A stretch of DNA of 64,000 nucleotides from Streptomyces sp. IMTB 2501 (GTDB lineage: Bacteria > Actinomycetota > Actinomycetes > Streptomycetales > Streptomycetaceae). A program made the translations under genes and the position numbers. Below, piece after piece: positions 17,923 through 25,952 of the stretch. Within the stretch, counting starts at the first letter, position 1. The number at the start of each line of letters is the position of its first letter. The stretch lies in NCBI RefSeq assembly GCF_001953885.1, contig NZ_MQUS01000029.1:12534-76533 (forward strand). The letters are read 5' to 3'. Below the pieces are notes generated by a model. It saw only the letters and a list, made by a program, of their open reading frames with translations, was not told where the DNA came from and ran no database searches.

Positions 17923-19092
17923 GTGGAGCCGATCAGCATGCAGCCGAACGACGCGTTCGCCGGAGAAGCCCGGGGCGGGCTGTCGCCCCGGGCGGCCCGG
18001 GCGTTGTGGTGGGGATCGGGCGGTCTGGTGCTCGGCGTGCTGGGCACCTCGGTGCTCGTCGCCGGTGCGGAGCACGGCCGACGCCTGCCGGTGACCGTGG
18101 TCCTGGTCCTTGCGCAGGCATGTGCCCTGCGGTGGCAGACGCGCGCACCCCTGGCCGTACTGGCCGTCAACGCGCTGACGGGCCTCGCGGTGTGGGCTCT
18201 GCTGCCCGCGGTGTCCTTGTCGGGGGCACTGCTCGCCGCGCAGGTCACGTTGTGCGTGCTGTCAGCCACCAGGTCGCGGCGCGTGTCGGCGTGGACGCTT
18301 GCGGCGATGTGTCTGCCGGCGCCGCTGGCGCTCGGGGCGGCCGGCGCCGCGGGGCCGTCGGTCTATCTGCTGGCGGTGGTCCTGGCGTGGACCGCGGGGC
18401 AGTGGCGCAGGGCACAGCAGGACCGGATACGGGCGGAGGCACGCCGGGCCGTGGTGGAGGAGCGGGCGCGGATCGCGCGCGAGGTGCACGACGTCGTGGC
18501 ACACACCCTCTCAGTGATGGTCATTCAGGCGGGCGCCGCCGACGACGCGTTCGTCCAGCGGCCCGAACAGGCGCGTGAGGCGCTGCGGGCCATCGAAGCG
18601 GGTGCCCGCTCGGCCCTGGGCGAACTGCGCTTGCTGCTGCGGGCCTTCCATCCCGACGCGGGGGCGGGCGCGCCTGGGGATCAGTTGGAGCAGCAGCCCT
18701 CGCTCGCGCGTCTGCAGGAGCTGGCCGACAGCGTGCGCGCGACCGGTATCGCCGTTCACGTGCACTGCGAGGGCGCAACCGACACCCTGCCGGCCACGGT
18801 GGACCTGGCGGCATACCGGATCGTCCAGGAGGCCCTCACCAACACCGTGCGCCATGCGGCCGGTGCCGACGAAGTGAGCGTGCGAGTGACGGCCGGAGGG
18901 GAGTGCGTGAAGGTCACCGTGGTCGACAACGGCCTTACCCGGCAAGGTGGTCCGGCCACGGTGGGAGCGGGCCGCGGGCTGGTGGGGATGAAGGAGCGTG
19001 CCCGGCTCGTGGGCGGCAGCCTGCGTGCCGGGCCGTTGCCCAAAGGAGGCTTCGAGGTGACTGCGCAGTTGCCCGTGGGGGACGGGGCATGA
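17923..19092 (+). CDS. Two-component sensor histidine kinase (NarL-partner, HisKA_3 type)
   Basis: This 389-residue protein starts at GTG 17923; ATG 17938 is an alternative. The N-terminal region (about 25-165) is strongly hydrophobic with four to six predicted membrane helices and little extracellular loop. The HisKA_3 dimerisation domain has ARIAREVHDVVAHTLSVMV with phospho-acceptor His189. The HATPase domain shows EALTNTVRHAAG (N box, about 307), TVVDNG and GRGLVGMKERARLVGG. The stop overlaps the response-regulator start by 4 nt, which defines a cognate pair. The signal is unknown; such short-loop sensors often respond to envelope or membrane stress. Confidence 0.9.
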   Translation: MEPISMQPNDAFAGEARGGLSPRAARALWWGSGGLVLGVLGTSVLVAGAEHGRRLPVTVVLVLAQACALRWQTRAPLAVLAVNALTGLAVWALLPAVSLSGALLAAQVTLCVLSATRSRRVSAWTLAAMCLPAPLALGAAGAAGPSVYLLAVVLAWTAGQWRRAQQDRIRAEARRAVVEERARIAREVHDVVAHTLSVMVIQAGAADDAFVQRPEQAREALRAIEAGARSALGELRLLLRAFHPDAGAGAPGDQLEQQPSLARLQELADSVRATGIAVHVHCEGATDTLPATVDLAAYRIVQEALTNTVRHAAGADEVSVRVTAGGECVKVTVVDNGLTRQGGPATVGAGRGLVGMKERARLVGGSLRAGPLPKGGFEVTAQLPVGDGA

Positions 19093-19748
19093 CGCTGCGC
19101 GTGGTGGTGGCCGACGACCAGGCGTTGGTCCGTACCGGGTTCCGTATGATCATCGATGCGCGGGACGACCTTGAGGTGGTCGGTGAGGCTTCCGACGGCC
19201 AGGAGGCGGTACGGCTGACCCGGGAACTGGCACCCGACGTGGTGCTGATGGACGTACGCATGCCCGTCGTGGACGGCATCGAGGCGACCCGGCAGATCGC
19301 GCTGTACGGCAGCCCGGCCAGGGTGCTCGTGCTGACCACGTGGGATGTGGACGCGCACGTCGTCGCCGCTCTGCGGGCCGGGGCGAGCGGCTTCCTGCTC
19401 AAGGACATCCGCCCCACCGAACTCGTCGATGCGATCCGCCTCACCGCGCGCGGCGACGCGCTGCTGGCGCCCACCGTGCTCAGCCGCGTCCTCGACCGGT
19501 TCCTGCGCACCACGCCCGACCCGGCACCGCCGCCCTCCCTGCAGGACCTCTCCGGTCGCGAACGGGAGGTGCTCACCCTGATCGGCCAGGCCCTGTCCAA
19601 CGCCGAGATCGCCGAACGGCTGCACTTGTCGGAGGCCACGGTCAAGAACCACGTCACCGCGGTGCTGCGCAAACTGAGCCTGCGCGACCGCGTCCAGGCC
19701 GTCGTCGCCGCCTACGACCACGGCCTCGTGCAGCCGCGCCGCCCCTGA
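19089..19748 (+). CDS. Two-component response regulator, NarL/LuxR type
   Basis: The 219-residue protein starts at ATG 19089, overlapping the kinase stop (ATGA). The receiver domain has LRVVVADDQALVRTGFRMII, phospho-acceptor Asp55 in VVLMDVRMP, and Lys in GFLLKDIRP. The C-terminal LuxR helix-turn-helix (about 155-210) reads LSGREREVLTLIGQALSNAE and EATVKNHVTAVLRKL. It is the cognate partner of the upstream kinase. A strong terminator hairpin begins 3 nt after the stop, so the pair is a two-gene operon. Target genes may include the neighbours downstream. Confidence 0.92.
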   Translation: MTLRVVVADDQALVRTGFRMIIDARDDLEVVGEASDGQEAVRLTRELAPDVVLMDVRMPVVDGIEATRQIALYGSPARVLVLTTWDVDAHVVAALRAGASGFLLKDIRPTELVDAIRLTARGDALLAPTVLSRVLDRFLRTTPDPAPPPSLQDLSGREREVLTLIGQALSNAEIAERLHLSEATVKNHVTAVLRKLSLRDRVQAVVAAYDHGLVQPRRP

Positions 19749-19750
19749 CA

Positions 19751-19778
19751 CCTGCCTCCTCCTCAAGGAGGAGGCAGG
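19751..19778 (+). terminator. Rho-independent-like terminator of the two-component operon
   Basis: A perfect 13-bp stem (CCTGCCTCCTCCT / AGGAGGAGGCAGG) with a 2-nt CA loop begins 3 nt after the response-regulator stop. It lacks a long U-tract, as usual in Streptomyces. Confidence 0.8.
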
Positions 19779-19860
19779 GCCACGATCCTCCTGTATTCCC
19801 AGTGCCGGACCGCTCCCACGGACGATCCAGGGGCGGAGTGGCCGGCCGTAGCGTCGACGT

Positions 19861-20499
19861 GTGATCGACGACCTGCCCTGCCTCATGTATCTGCTCGCCT
19901 ACGACGACGCGGCCGAAGGCCCCTACGACCGCCCCCGGACCCAGCTGCTGCTTCGGGCCGCCGCCCTCGTCGACCTCGCCCTGCGCGGCCGGCTGCGGGA
20001 GGACGACGGCACGGTCACCGTCCTCGGCACCCAACCGACCGGCTCCCCCGCCCTGGACGGCATGCTGCACGACGCGGCCGGCGGCCACGGCTGGAAGCAC
20101 CTCGCGCGCACCCACCGCAAGCGGACCTTGACGGAGGTGGAGGACCACCTCACCGCGGCCGGAGTCCTCACCGCGAAGGAACCCCGCACCCCCTTCGGCA
20201 CCCGGCGGCTGACCCTGACCGACCGCGCCGTGCCCGCCGCCCTGCACGCCCGCATGTCCGCGGCTCTGCACGGGGACGAGCCCGTGCAGAGCCTCCCCGC
20301 CGCCGACACCGCGCTGCTGGCGCTGGCCGCGGCGGCCGGCGTCCACTCGGTCGTCTCCCGACAGGACCGCAAGATCTACCGGGCCCGTATCGACGCCTGC
20401 ACGACAGCTTTCGCCGCCCTCGCGCCCGGCCTGGAGAAAGCGGTACGCGACCTGCCGACGACCATGATCGCCGCCCAGGGCGGCATGGGTGGCGGCTGA
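19861..20499 (+). CDS. GPP34 (Golgi phosphoprotein 3-like) family protein
   Basis: The 212-residue protein starts at GTG 19861. It follows the actinobacterial GPP34 pattern (PF05719): LPCLMYLLAYDDAAEG, LLLRAAALVDLALRGRLRED, LTEVEDHLTAAGVLTAKEPR and a tail with DRKIYRARIDACTTAFAALA. Eukaryotic GOLPH3 binds phosphoinositides; the bacterial proteins are common in Streptomyces, often in several copies, and their role is not settled. Membrane-lipid association is a family-based inference. It precedes the esterase gene by 20 bp and may be co-transcribed. Confidence 0.85.
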   Translation: MIDDLPCLMYLLAYDDAAEGPYDRPRTQLLLRAAALVDLALRGRLREDDGTVTVLGTQPTGSPALDGMLHDAAGGHGWKHLARTHRKRTLTEVEDHLTAAGVLTAKEPRTPFGTRRLTLTDRAVPAALHARMSAALHGDEPVQSLPAADTALLALAAAAGVHSVVSRQDRKIYRARIDACTTAFAALAPGLEKAVRDLPTTMIAAQGGMGGG

Positions 20500-20519
20500 C
20501 CGAACGAAACGGGGAGACG

Positions 20520-22085
20520 ATGTTCATGCGCCGCGTCCTGACCACCCTGTGCTGCGCCCTGACCGCCGTCCTCGCGACGGCCTGGGACGCGCAACCGCCG
20601 ACGCAGCCCGGCCGGCCCGATGCCGCCACGACGCTCCGCACCCACGACGGCCTCGTGCGGGGCGCCGCCCACGACGGCTACCGCACCTTCGAGGGCATCC
20701 CCTACGCCGCACCTCCGATCGGCAGGCTCCGCTGGGCGCCGCCCCAGCATGCCGCCCCCTGGCACGGGGTCCGGGACGCGACCCGTCCCTCGAACGCCTG
20801 CCCGCAGCCGGCCGGTGAGGTGCCCGGCGGCAGCACCGACGAGGACTGCCTCCGCCTGAACGTCACCACGCCCGACGGCGCGCGACCGGCACACTCCCGG
20901 CCGGTGATCGTGTGGCTGCACGGCGGCGGCTTCACCACCGGAGCGGGCTCCTCCTACGACGCCCACCGCATGGCCACCCGTGGCGACGTCGTGGTCGTCA
21001 CCGTCAACTACCGCCTCGGAGCACTCGGTTTCCTCGCCCACAGTGCACTGCCCGGCTCCGGCACCTTCGGCCTGGCCGACCAGCAGGCGGCGCTGCGCTG
21101 GGTCCGCGCCGAGATCGGCGCCTTCGGCGGCGACGCGCACAACGTCACACTGGCCGGCGAGTCGGCCGGCGGCTACAGCGTCTGCGCCCAACTCGCCTCA
21201 CCCGCCGCCGCGGGCCTCTTCGACCGGGCGATCATCGAGAGCGGCCCGTGCACCGGCCGCGCCGGCCGACCGTTCGCCCCGTCCTCCGTCCCGCTGTCCA
21301 CGGCACGTACCGCGGGCGCGGACCTCACGGCGAAGGTCGGCTGCAACTCCGCACACGACGTCATGCGCTGCCTGCGGCGTGTGTCCGTCGCCCGCCTGCT
21401 CAAAGCCCAGGCCACCGACCAGCAGCCCGCGTACGCCACGCCTCTGCTGCCGCGTGACCCCGCGGCGGCCATCGCCGGCGGTCGCTTTCACCACGTGCCC
21501 GTACTCCTCGGCAACACCCACGACGAGGGCAACGGCTGGGCCGCCGGGATCATCCGGGCCGGCCACCCCGTCACCCCTGACACCTGGCCCGATGTCGCAG
21601 CCACCTTCTTCCCTGCCGCGGGGGAAGCGAAGGCGATCGTCCGCGCATACCCGGTGCACCCCACCGACGGCGGCCCGGTCTTCGGCGCGGTCATCGGCGA
21701 CGCCGACTTCGCCTGCCCCACCGCGCGCACGGACACCCTCCTCGCCGCCCAAGTGCCCGTCTGGCGCTACGAGTTCGCCGACCGGCATGCCCCGCCGCTC
21801 ACCCCCGGCACGCCACCGTTCCCGCTCGGCGCACCACACGCGAGCGAACTGCCCTACCTGTTCGACCTCGGCGGCCGCCCCCGCAGCCTGACAGCGGCAC
21901 AGCACCGCCTGGCCAACACCATGATCGACTACTGGACCCGCTTCGCCGGGACCGCCGACCCCAACGGCCCGTCCTCACCGCACTGGTCCCGCCAGACGAC
22001 ACAGTCCCTGGCACCCGACCACATCGTCCCCACACACACGACCCAGACCCGCCACCACTGCACGTTCTGGAACGCCCTCGGTTGA
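20520..22085 (+). CDS. Secreted type-B carboxylesterase/lipase family protein
   Basis: The 521-residue protein has an N-terminal hydrophobic export signal (residues 3-22). Carboxylesterase (PF00135) landmarks are all present: FEGIPYAAPPIGRLRW, EDCLRLNVTTP, the oxyanion-hole WLHGGGFTTG (about 132-141), nucleophile elbow LAGESAGGYS with Ser215, Glu336 in NTHDEGN, and His440 in GAPHASELPYLF, giving a complete Ser-Glu-His triad. It hydrolyses carboxylic esters outside the cytoplasm; the substrate is unknown. An RBS (ggggag) precedes the ATG. The C-terminus ends TRHHCTFWNALG with a late Cys. Confidence 0.92.
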   Translation: MFMRRVLTTLCCALTAVLATAWDAQPPTQPGRPDAATTLRTHDGLVRGAAHDGYRTFEGIPYAAPPIGRLRWAPPQHAAPWHGVRDATRPSNACPQPAGEVPGGSTDEDCLRLNVTTPDGARPAHSRPVIVWLHGGGFTTGAGSSYDAHRMATRGDVVVVTVNYRLGALGFLAHSALPGSGTFGLADQQAALRWVRAEIGAFGGDAHNVTLAGESAGGYSVCAQLASPAAAGLFDRAIIESGPCTGRAGRPFAPSSVPLSTARTAGADLTAKVGCNSAHDVMRCLRRVSVARLLKAQATDQQPAYATPLLPRDPAAAIAGGRFHHVPVLLGNTHDEGNGWAAGIIRAGHPVTPDTWPDVAATFFPAAGEAKAIVRAYPVHPTDGGPVFGAVIGDADFACPTARTDTLLAAQVPVWRYEFADRHAPPLTPGTPPFPLGAPHASELPYLFDLGGRPRSLTAAQHRLANTMIDYWTRFAGTADPNGPSSPHWSRQTTQSLAPDHIVPTHTTQTRHHCTFWNALG

Positions 22086-22316
22086 CCACCGGGACAACCA
22101 CCGCCGAGGACCCCGCCCAACCGCACGACTGGTCCGCGGCCCACCACAAACCCGCCCCCGCCCGCCACCGCACCGGCGACCCCATCCCACTTCATCGACA
22201 CGACCCGTAGCACCGGAACCACCGACTCACCGGTGCAACCTGCGCGACTGGACACTGCTCATGGCCACACCAGCGCGGCCATCGTCCCGTCCACTCACCC
22301 GTCCCGGTGCCGGCGG
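22086..22316. other. Intergenic region between convergent units
   Basis: No coherent frame is seen. The segment lies between the esterase stop and the 3' end of the minus-strand cation-efflux fragment. Confidence 0.4.
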
Positions 22317-22845
22317 TCAGTGCTCGGCGGAGAAGATCTCCCGTACCTCGCGGAGTGCGTAGTAGACCAGCACGTACCCGGCGGCCGGGTCGGCCCACCA
22401 CCAGCCGACGGTTGCATTGAGGACCAGGCCGAGAAGGACGGCGGCGGCCAGCAGAGTGTCGATCAAGGTGACGCGGCCCTCGGTCTTCAGCACGGGGTTG
22501 TCAAGCGCGGCGCCGGTGCGGGCCTTGCCCGCGGCGAGGGCGAACATCACGGCCGCGGTGATCGCCGTCCAGCCGATGCCGAGCGGCGAGTGGTGCGGGT
22601 GGTAGCCGGTGGCCAGCACCCACGTGGACTGCACCAGCACGTAGACGGCGAGCGCAGCGAAGCCGACCCCGATCAACTTGAGGGCGCGCCGCTGGCGCTC
22701 CTCGCCCGTGCCGGACAGTTCCCAGACCACCACGGTCGACGCGCCGATCCCGATCAGCGAGTCCAGGCCGAACCCTGCCAGCGCCACCGACTTCGCGGAG
22801 ATCGCCGCGATGGCGAGCACCACGATGCCGACGACGTTCCAGGCT
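22317..22845 (-). pseudogene. Cation diffusion facilitator (CDF) transporter, N-terminally truncated
   Basis: The frame reads NVVGIVVLAIAAISAKSVAL, AGFGLDSLIGIGASTVVVW, then AAVMFALAAGKARTGAALDN, TLIDTLLAAAVLLGLVLNAT and GWWWADPAAGYVLVYYALRE. This is a CDF-type divalent-cation exporter, with the second HxxxD-like metal site region represented by LIDTLL and WWADP. The first membrane helix and the N-terminus are missing. At about 22845 the sequence joins an IS630 transposase on the same strand, so the gene has been beheaded by recombination. A functional pump is unlikely. Confidence 0.7.
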
Positions 22846-23546
22846 GTCGTCGCCGAGGCTGTAACAGCCGTGAAAGTAGCGGATGCCGTGGGTGCGGTGG
22901 TAGGTGGCGGGCAGCCGGTCGGGGTGCTTGGCCCTGGCCCCAGCAGGTGCCGTGGCAGGGCCGGATGGACAGCGGTCCGAACTGGTCGAAGGCGAAAGCA
23001 CCGGTCAGCAAAGCGGCGGGTCACCCTCTCGGTGCGGTCCGGTTTGGCGTCGGCGTCCGGATCCCTTGTCTCCTTCCAGGTGCGGGTGCGCTGGAGGGAG
23101 ATGTGGTGGCGGTGCAGCAGCGCCCGCAGCCGCTCGCGGCCTATGGTCACCCGGCGTATGCCGGCCGGCGGGTGGCTGAGGTGGTCGGCGAGCTTGCGCA
23201 GGCTCCAGTGGGTGAACGGCCTGTCTAACGCCCTGGGCCGGGTGCTCGCGACCTGGACGATGTACGCCTCGTCGTCGGCGGTGATCCGGCGCGGACGGCC
23301 GCCGGCCCACTTCGGGTCCAGGCAGCCGGGGCCGCGCTCGTCGAACGCATGGATCACATCCCGGACGGTGTCCGGGTCGGCGGCGACCAGCGCGGCGATC
23401 TCCTTGTTGGTGTTGCCCGACGCCGACGCCATGATGATCAACGCGCGGCGGACCTTGATCGTGCTGCGCCGGCCGCGCCGCGCGATGCGCTGCAGCGTAC
23501 GTCCCTCCTCGTCCGTCAGCCTGCGGGCGCGTACCGGCTCGGCCAT
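22846..23546 (-). pseudogene. IS630 family transposase, 5' part fused to the CDF fragment
   Basis: From 23546 the protein starts MAEPVRARRLTDEEGRTLQR and follows the IS630 plan: NTNKEIAALVAADPDTVRDV (helix-turn-helix), DPKWAGGRPRRITADDEAYI, FTHWSLRKLADHLSHPPAGI and LRALLHRHHISLQRTRTWKE. After a frameshift comes FAFDQFGPLSIRPCHG, holding the first catalytic Asp, and then GIRYFHGCYSLGDD. The C-terminal catalytic half is replaced by the transporter fragment. The total frame from 23546 to 22317 is open, so a chimeric polypeptide could in principle be translated. Confidence 0.75.
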
Positions 23547-23684
23547 CGCAGGCTCCTCCTAGAAGCAGAAAGCAGAGATCTGCGCCTCACCGGAAACCGA
23601 GATCACCGCACCTCGGCCCGGTTGAGGCTCGCGGTCAACGCCGCAGCGGCCCCCTGATCTATCCACGAGCGTCGCTGGACTGTC

Positions 23685-23714
23685 TTGACAGTGTTATGAA
23701 CGCACGCTCATTAT
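23685..23714 (+). promoter_or_regulatory. Promoter of the TetR operon
   Basis: TTGACA (23685-23690) and CATTAT (23709-23714) are separated by 18 bp, a housekeeping sigma-type promoter. The first operator copy covers the spacer and the -10 box. Confidence 0.55.
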
Positions 23715-23740
23715 GAAGTTATGGGCGTGCGCTCATAACA
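23693..23740. promoter_or_regulatory. Two copies of a TetR-type operator
   Basis: GTTATGGGCG/TGCGCTCATAAC at 23719-23740 is an imperfect palindrome with perfect GTTATG/CATAAC arms. Its reverse complement matches 23693-23714 (GTTATGAACGC-ACGCTCATTAT) with few changes. The copies overlap and follow the promoter of the operon that encodes a TetR repressor, so autorepression is the natural reading. Confidence 0.6.
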
Positions 23741-23756
23741 CTCGCAGGGAGGATGC

Positions 23757-23969
23757 ATGCGGTTGAGGCTGCGACGGGACCTGGTCATCGCGGGGTCCGC
23801 GATTGCGGTGGTCGTGCTCGTGCACGTCCTGCTGACCTTGGAAATCGTGCGGGTGGGCCAGCGGTGGCTCGGCGGCATCGCCATCGGGCTACTGGTCGCT
23901 GTCGTGGCCGCCCTGCACGCGGCCGCCTTCCGCCGGCTTACCGTGCGCCGTGGACGGAGGTCGCCGTGA
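23757..23969 (+). CDS. Small membrane protein, first gene of the TetR operon
   Basis: The 70-residue protein begins at ATG 23757 after an AGGGAGGA ribosome-binding site. It has two membrane helices, VIAGSAIAVVVLVHVLLTLE and RWLGGIAIGLLVAVVAALHA, and a basic C-terminus (RRLTVRRGRRSP). No family is recognised, but it resembles small two-helix proteins next to regulators. The stop overlaps the TetR GTG start by 4 nt, so translation is coupled. Confidence 0.65.
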   Translation: MRLRLRRDLVIAGSAIAVVVLVHVLLTLEIVRVGQRWLGGIAIGLLVAVVAALHAAAFRRLTVRRGRRSP

Positions 23970-24616
23970 GCAGACCACTGCCCGCCCGCATCCAGGCCGC
24001 AACGGGCGGCGACACCGAGGCCGTACGCGAGCACATTCTCACCGCCGCCTACCAGGTCGTCGCCCGGGACGGGCTCACCGCCGCCTCGACCCGGGCCATC
24101 GCCGAGGAAGCCGGCCTGGCCGGCGGCACACTGTACAACTACTTCGGCAACCGGGTCGGGCTCGTGGCCGCAGCGATCGTCCACCGTGCGCGCGCCCTTA
24201 CCGACCCCGTCGCCGATCTGCCCGCCCGGGCCGGAACCGGCAGTCTCGCCGAGAACCTGGAGTACTTCGCCGACCAGGCGTCGGCGGTGCTCGGCGAGTT
24301 GGTGCCCCTCTTCGCCGCCGCGTTCTCGGACACCGCGCTGCTGGCGGAGGTCCGCCGCCGGATGGCGGAGGTCGGCATGCTGCGCGACCCGGCCACAGCC
24401 GTCGTGCACTACCTCGTCGCGGAGCGTCGTCTCGGCCGCATCGCCACCGACGCGGACTGTACGGCCGCCGCGTCGATCGTCGTGAGCATGTGCCACGACG
24501 ACGCCTTTCAGAACTATCTGCACGGGGCCGGCGCACGGCGGCGGTCCCGGCGGCGGGAGATCGAGCTGGTCGTGCGCTCGCTGACCGGCCCTCAACCCCC
24601 AAGGAGTCGAAAATGA
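23966..24616 (+). CDS. TetR/AcrR family transcriptional regulator
   Basis: The start is GTG 23966, which has GGAGG upstream and overlaps the previous stop. The 216-residue protein has an N-terminal HTH (about 12-60): VREHILTAAYQVVARDGLTA, STRAIAEEAGLAGGTLYNYF, then GNRVGLVAAAIVHRA. The C-terminal half is the variable ligand domain (LAENLEYFADQASAVLGELV and VVHYLVAERRLGRIATDADC). It probably represses its own operon through the two palindromes at 23693-23740. The ligand is unknown; the downstream F420-type protein suggests a xenobiotic or small-molecule signal. Confidence 0.88.
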   Translation: MSRPLPARIQAATGGDTEAVREHILTAAYQVVARDGLTAASTRAIAEEAGLAGGTLYNYFGNRVGLVAAAIVHRARALTDPVADLPARAGTGSLAENLEYFADQASAVLGELVPLFAAAFSDTALLAEVRRRMAEVGMLRDPATAVVHYLVAERRLGRIATDADCTAAASIVVSMCHDDAFQNYLHGAGARRRSRRREIELVVRSLTGPQPPRSRK

Positions 24617-25395
24617 TCTACCTTGCGATAGCTGTGGCCGCAGTCGCAGTGCTGGCGCTGCTCGTGCTCGCGGTCGTCTACCGCGTGCTGAAGGCCGCCC
24701 ACAGCAGGCCGACCGGCGTCTCGCCGCACCAGCACAGCCGCTTCGACCGGGCGGTGCTCTCCCAGGTGACGCGCACCATCAGGCTCCTGGTCCGCTCCGG
24801 CGTCCGCCTCGGCCCGGTGATGATGCTGACCGTGCGCGGCCGCACAAGCGGACAGCCGCGCACCAACCCGGTGGATCTGTTCGAACGCGACGGACACCGG
24901 TGGCTCGTCGCTACCCACGACGCGGACGCGCAGTGGGTGCGCAACCTCCGCGCGGCCGGCGAGGGATCAGTCTCCCGCGGACGCCGAAACTACGCCTTCA
25001 CCGCGGTGGAATTGCCGCAGGATGAAGCCGCGGCGGTACTGCGGAAGGTCCTGGGGCCCCGGCTGGCCCGGCCCATCGGCGGCTTCGTCCTGCGCCGGAC
25101 ACTCGCCCTGCCGCCCCACGCCACGCCCCAGGCGTTCACCGCGGCCGCCGCAGAGCACCCCGTGTTCGAACTCACCCTGCGCGGCGCGGGCGAGCAGCAG
25201 GAGCGGCCCCTCGCACGGCGGCCGGTCAACGTCCCCGCCCTCACCATCGGCGCCGGCACCCTGGTCACTCTCACCCACGTCGCCCTGGGGGCAAGCGGCG
25301 TGATGACCACCGGGCAGTGGGCGAGCGGAGTCGTCATCGGCCTGCTGGTGGCCGGACTCGGCAACCACCTGCGGATCTTCGGACACCGATCCTGA
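24613..25395 (+). CDS. Nitroreductase/deazaflavin (F420)-dependent oxidoreductase family protein (DDN-like)
   Basis: The 260-residue protein starts at ATG 24613, overlapping the TetR stop (ATGA). An N-terminal membrane helix (MIYLAIAVAAVAVLALLVLA with VVYRVL) precedes a DDN-like split-barrel: MMLTVRGRTSGQPRTNPVDL, WLVATHDADAQWVRNLRAAG and GRRNYAFTAVELPQDEAAAV. At the C-terminus, unusually, there are two further hydrophobic helices (LTIGAGTLVTLTHVALGASG and GVVIGLLVAGLGNHL). F420H2-dependent reduction is the family function. The flanking helices suggest a membrane-anchored variant, and two-gene coupling with TetR suggests induction by its substrate. Confidence 0.8.
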   Translation: MIYLAIAVAAVAVLALLVLAVVYRVLKAAHSRPTGVSPHQHSRFDRAVLSQVTRTIRLLVRSGVRLGPVMMLTVRGRTSGQPRTNPVDLFERDGHRWLVATHDADAQWVRNLRAAGEGSVSRGRRNYAFTAVELPQDEAAAVLRKVLGPRLARPIGGFVLRRTLALPPHATPQAFTAAAAEHPVFELTLRGAGEQQERPLARRPVNVPALTIGAGTLVTLTHVALGASGVMTTGQWASGVVIGLLVAGLGNHLRIFGHRS

Positions 25396-25571
25396 AGCCC
25401 CGGGGCACCGGCCCACGGAGGTATTCAGGCAGCACCGGTCGTTGACCCGCTCCTCGGCAGGATGAGTCGCCGCGAACGCCCGCATCCGATCCGAACGCCA
25501 GCACCCCTGGGGCCGACCCCGCCGCACAGCAGCATGATCAACCCACCCGGCACACATTCGCGGTCAACGCA

Positions 25572-25835
25572 CTAGCGGCAGTACACGTCCCCGTCGGGTA
25601 GTTGACCGGTGGCCAGGAAGCCGGAGACGGTGCGGTCGCCGCAGGCGTTGCCGTTGGCGAGAGGTAGGCGTTGTGGCCGGTGGAGTCGACGGTGACCAAG
25701 ACGGCGCGTGTGCCGAAGGCCCGGCGGAGTTCCAGGGCGCCGCTGAGCGGAGTGGCCACATCACGGGCGTTCTGCACGAGCAGGATGTCGGATGGGCCTT
25801 GGCCGGTGATCCGAGTGGGAGATCGTGGCGCGCTC
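25572..25835 (-). pseudogene. Alpha/beta hydrolase C-terminal fragment (TAP-like domain)
   Basis: The minus strand gives DILLVQNARDVATPLSGALE, LRRAFGTRAVLVTVDSTGHN and AYL. After a small frameshift it gives ANGNACGDRTVSGFLATGQL and PDGDVYCR ending at the stop 25572-25574. This is the C-terminal end of tripeptidyl-aminopeptidase-like secreted hydrolases: the His in STGHN is the catalytic one, and the CG/YC cysteine pair is typical. The nucleophile domain is missing, so the fragment is inactive. Confidence 0.7.
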
Positions 25836-25920
25836 AATTCTGGGGTGCGTCCTGGGAGTCCGGTTGCCGCCTCCTCCGGAGCCGTACCGGGTGACCGAGC
25901 TGTAGCGGGACATGCCGGAA

Positions 25921-25948
25921 GGGCCCGACCGCACTCGCGGTCGGGCCC
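25921..25948 (-). terminator. Terminator hairpin for the coiled-coil protein gene
   Basis: A perfect 12-bp stem, GGGCCCGACCGC / GCGGTCGGGCCC, with a 4-nt loop starts 5 bp beyond the stop of the minus-strand gene at 25953. Confidence 0.8.
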
Positions 25949-25952
25949 TTGG

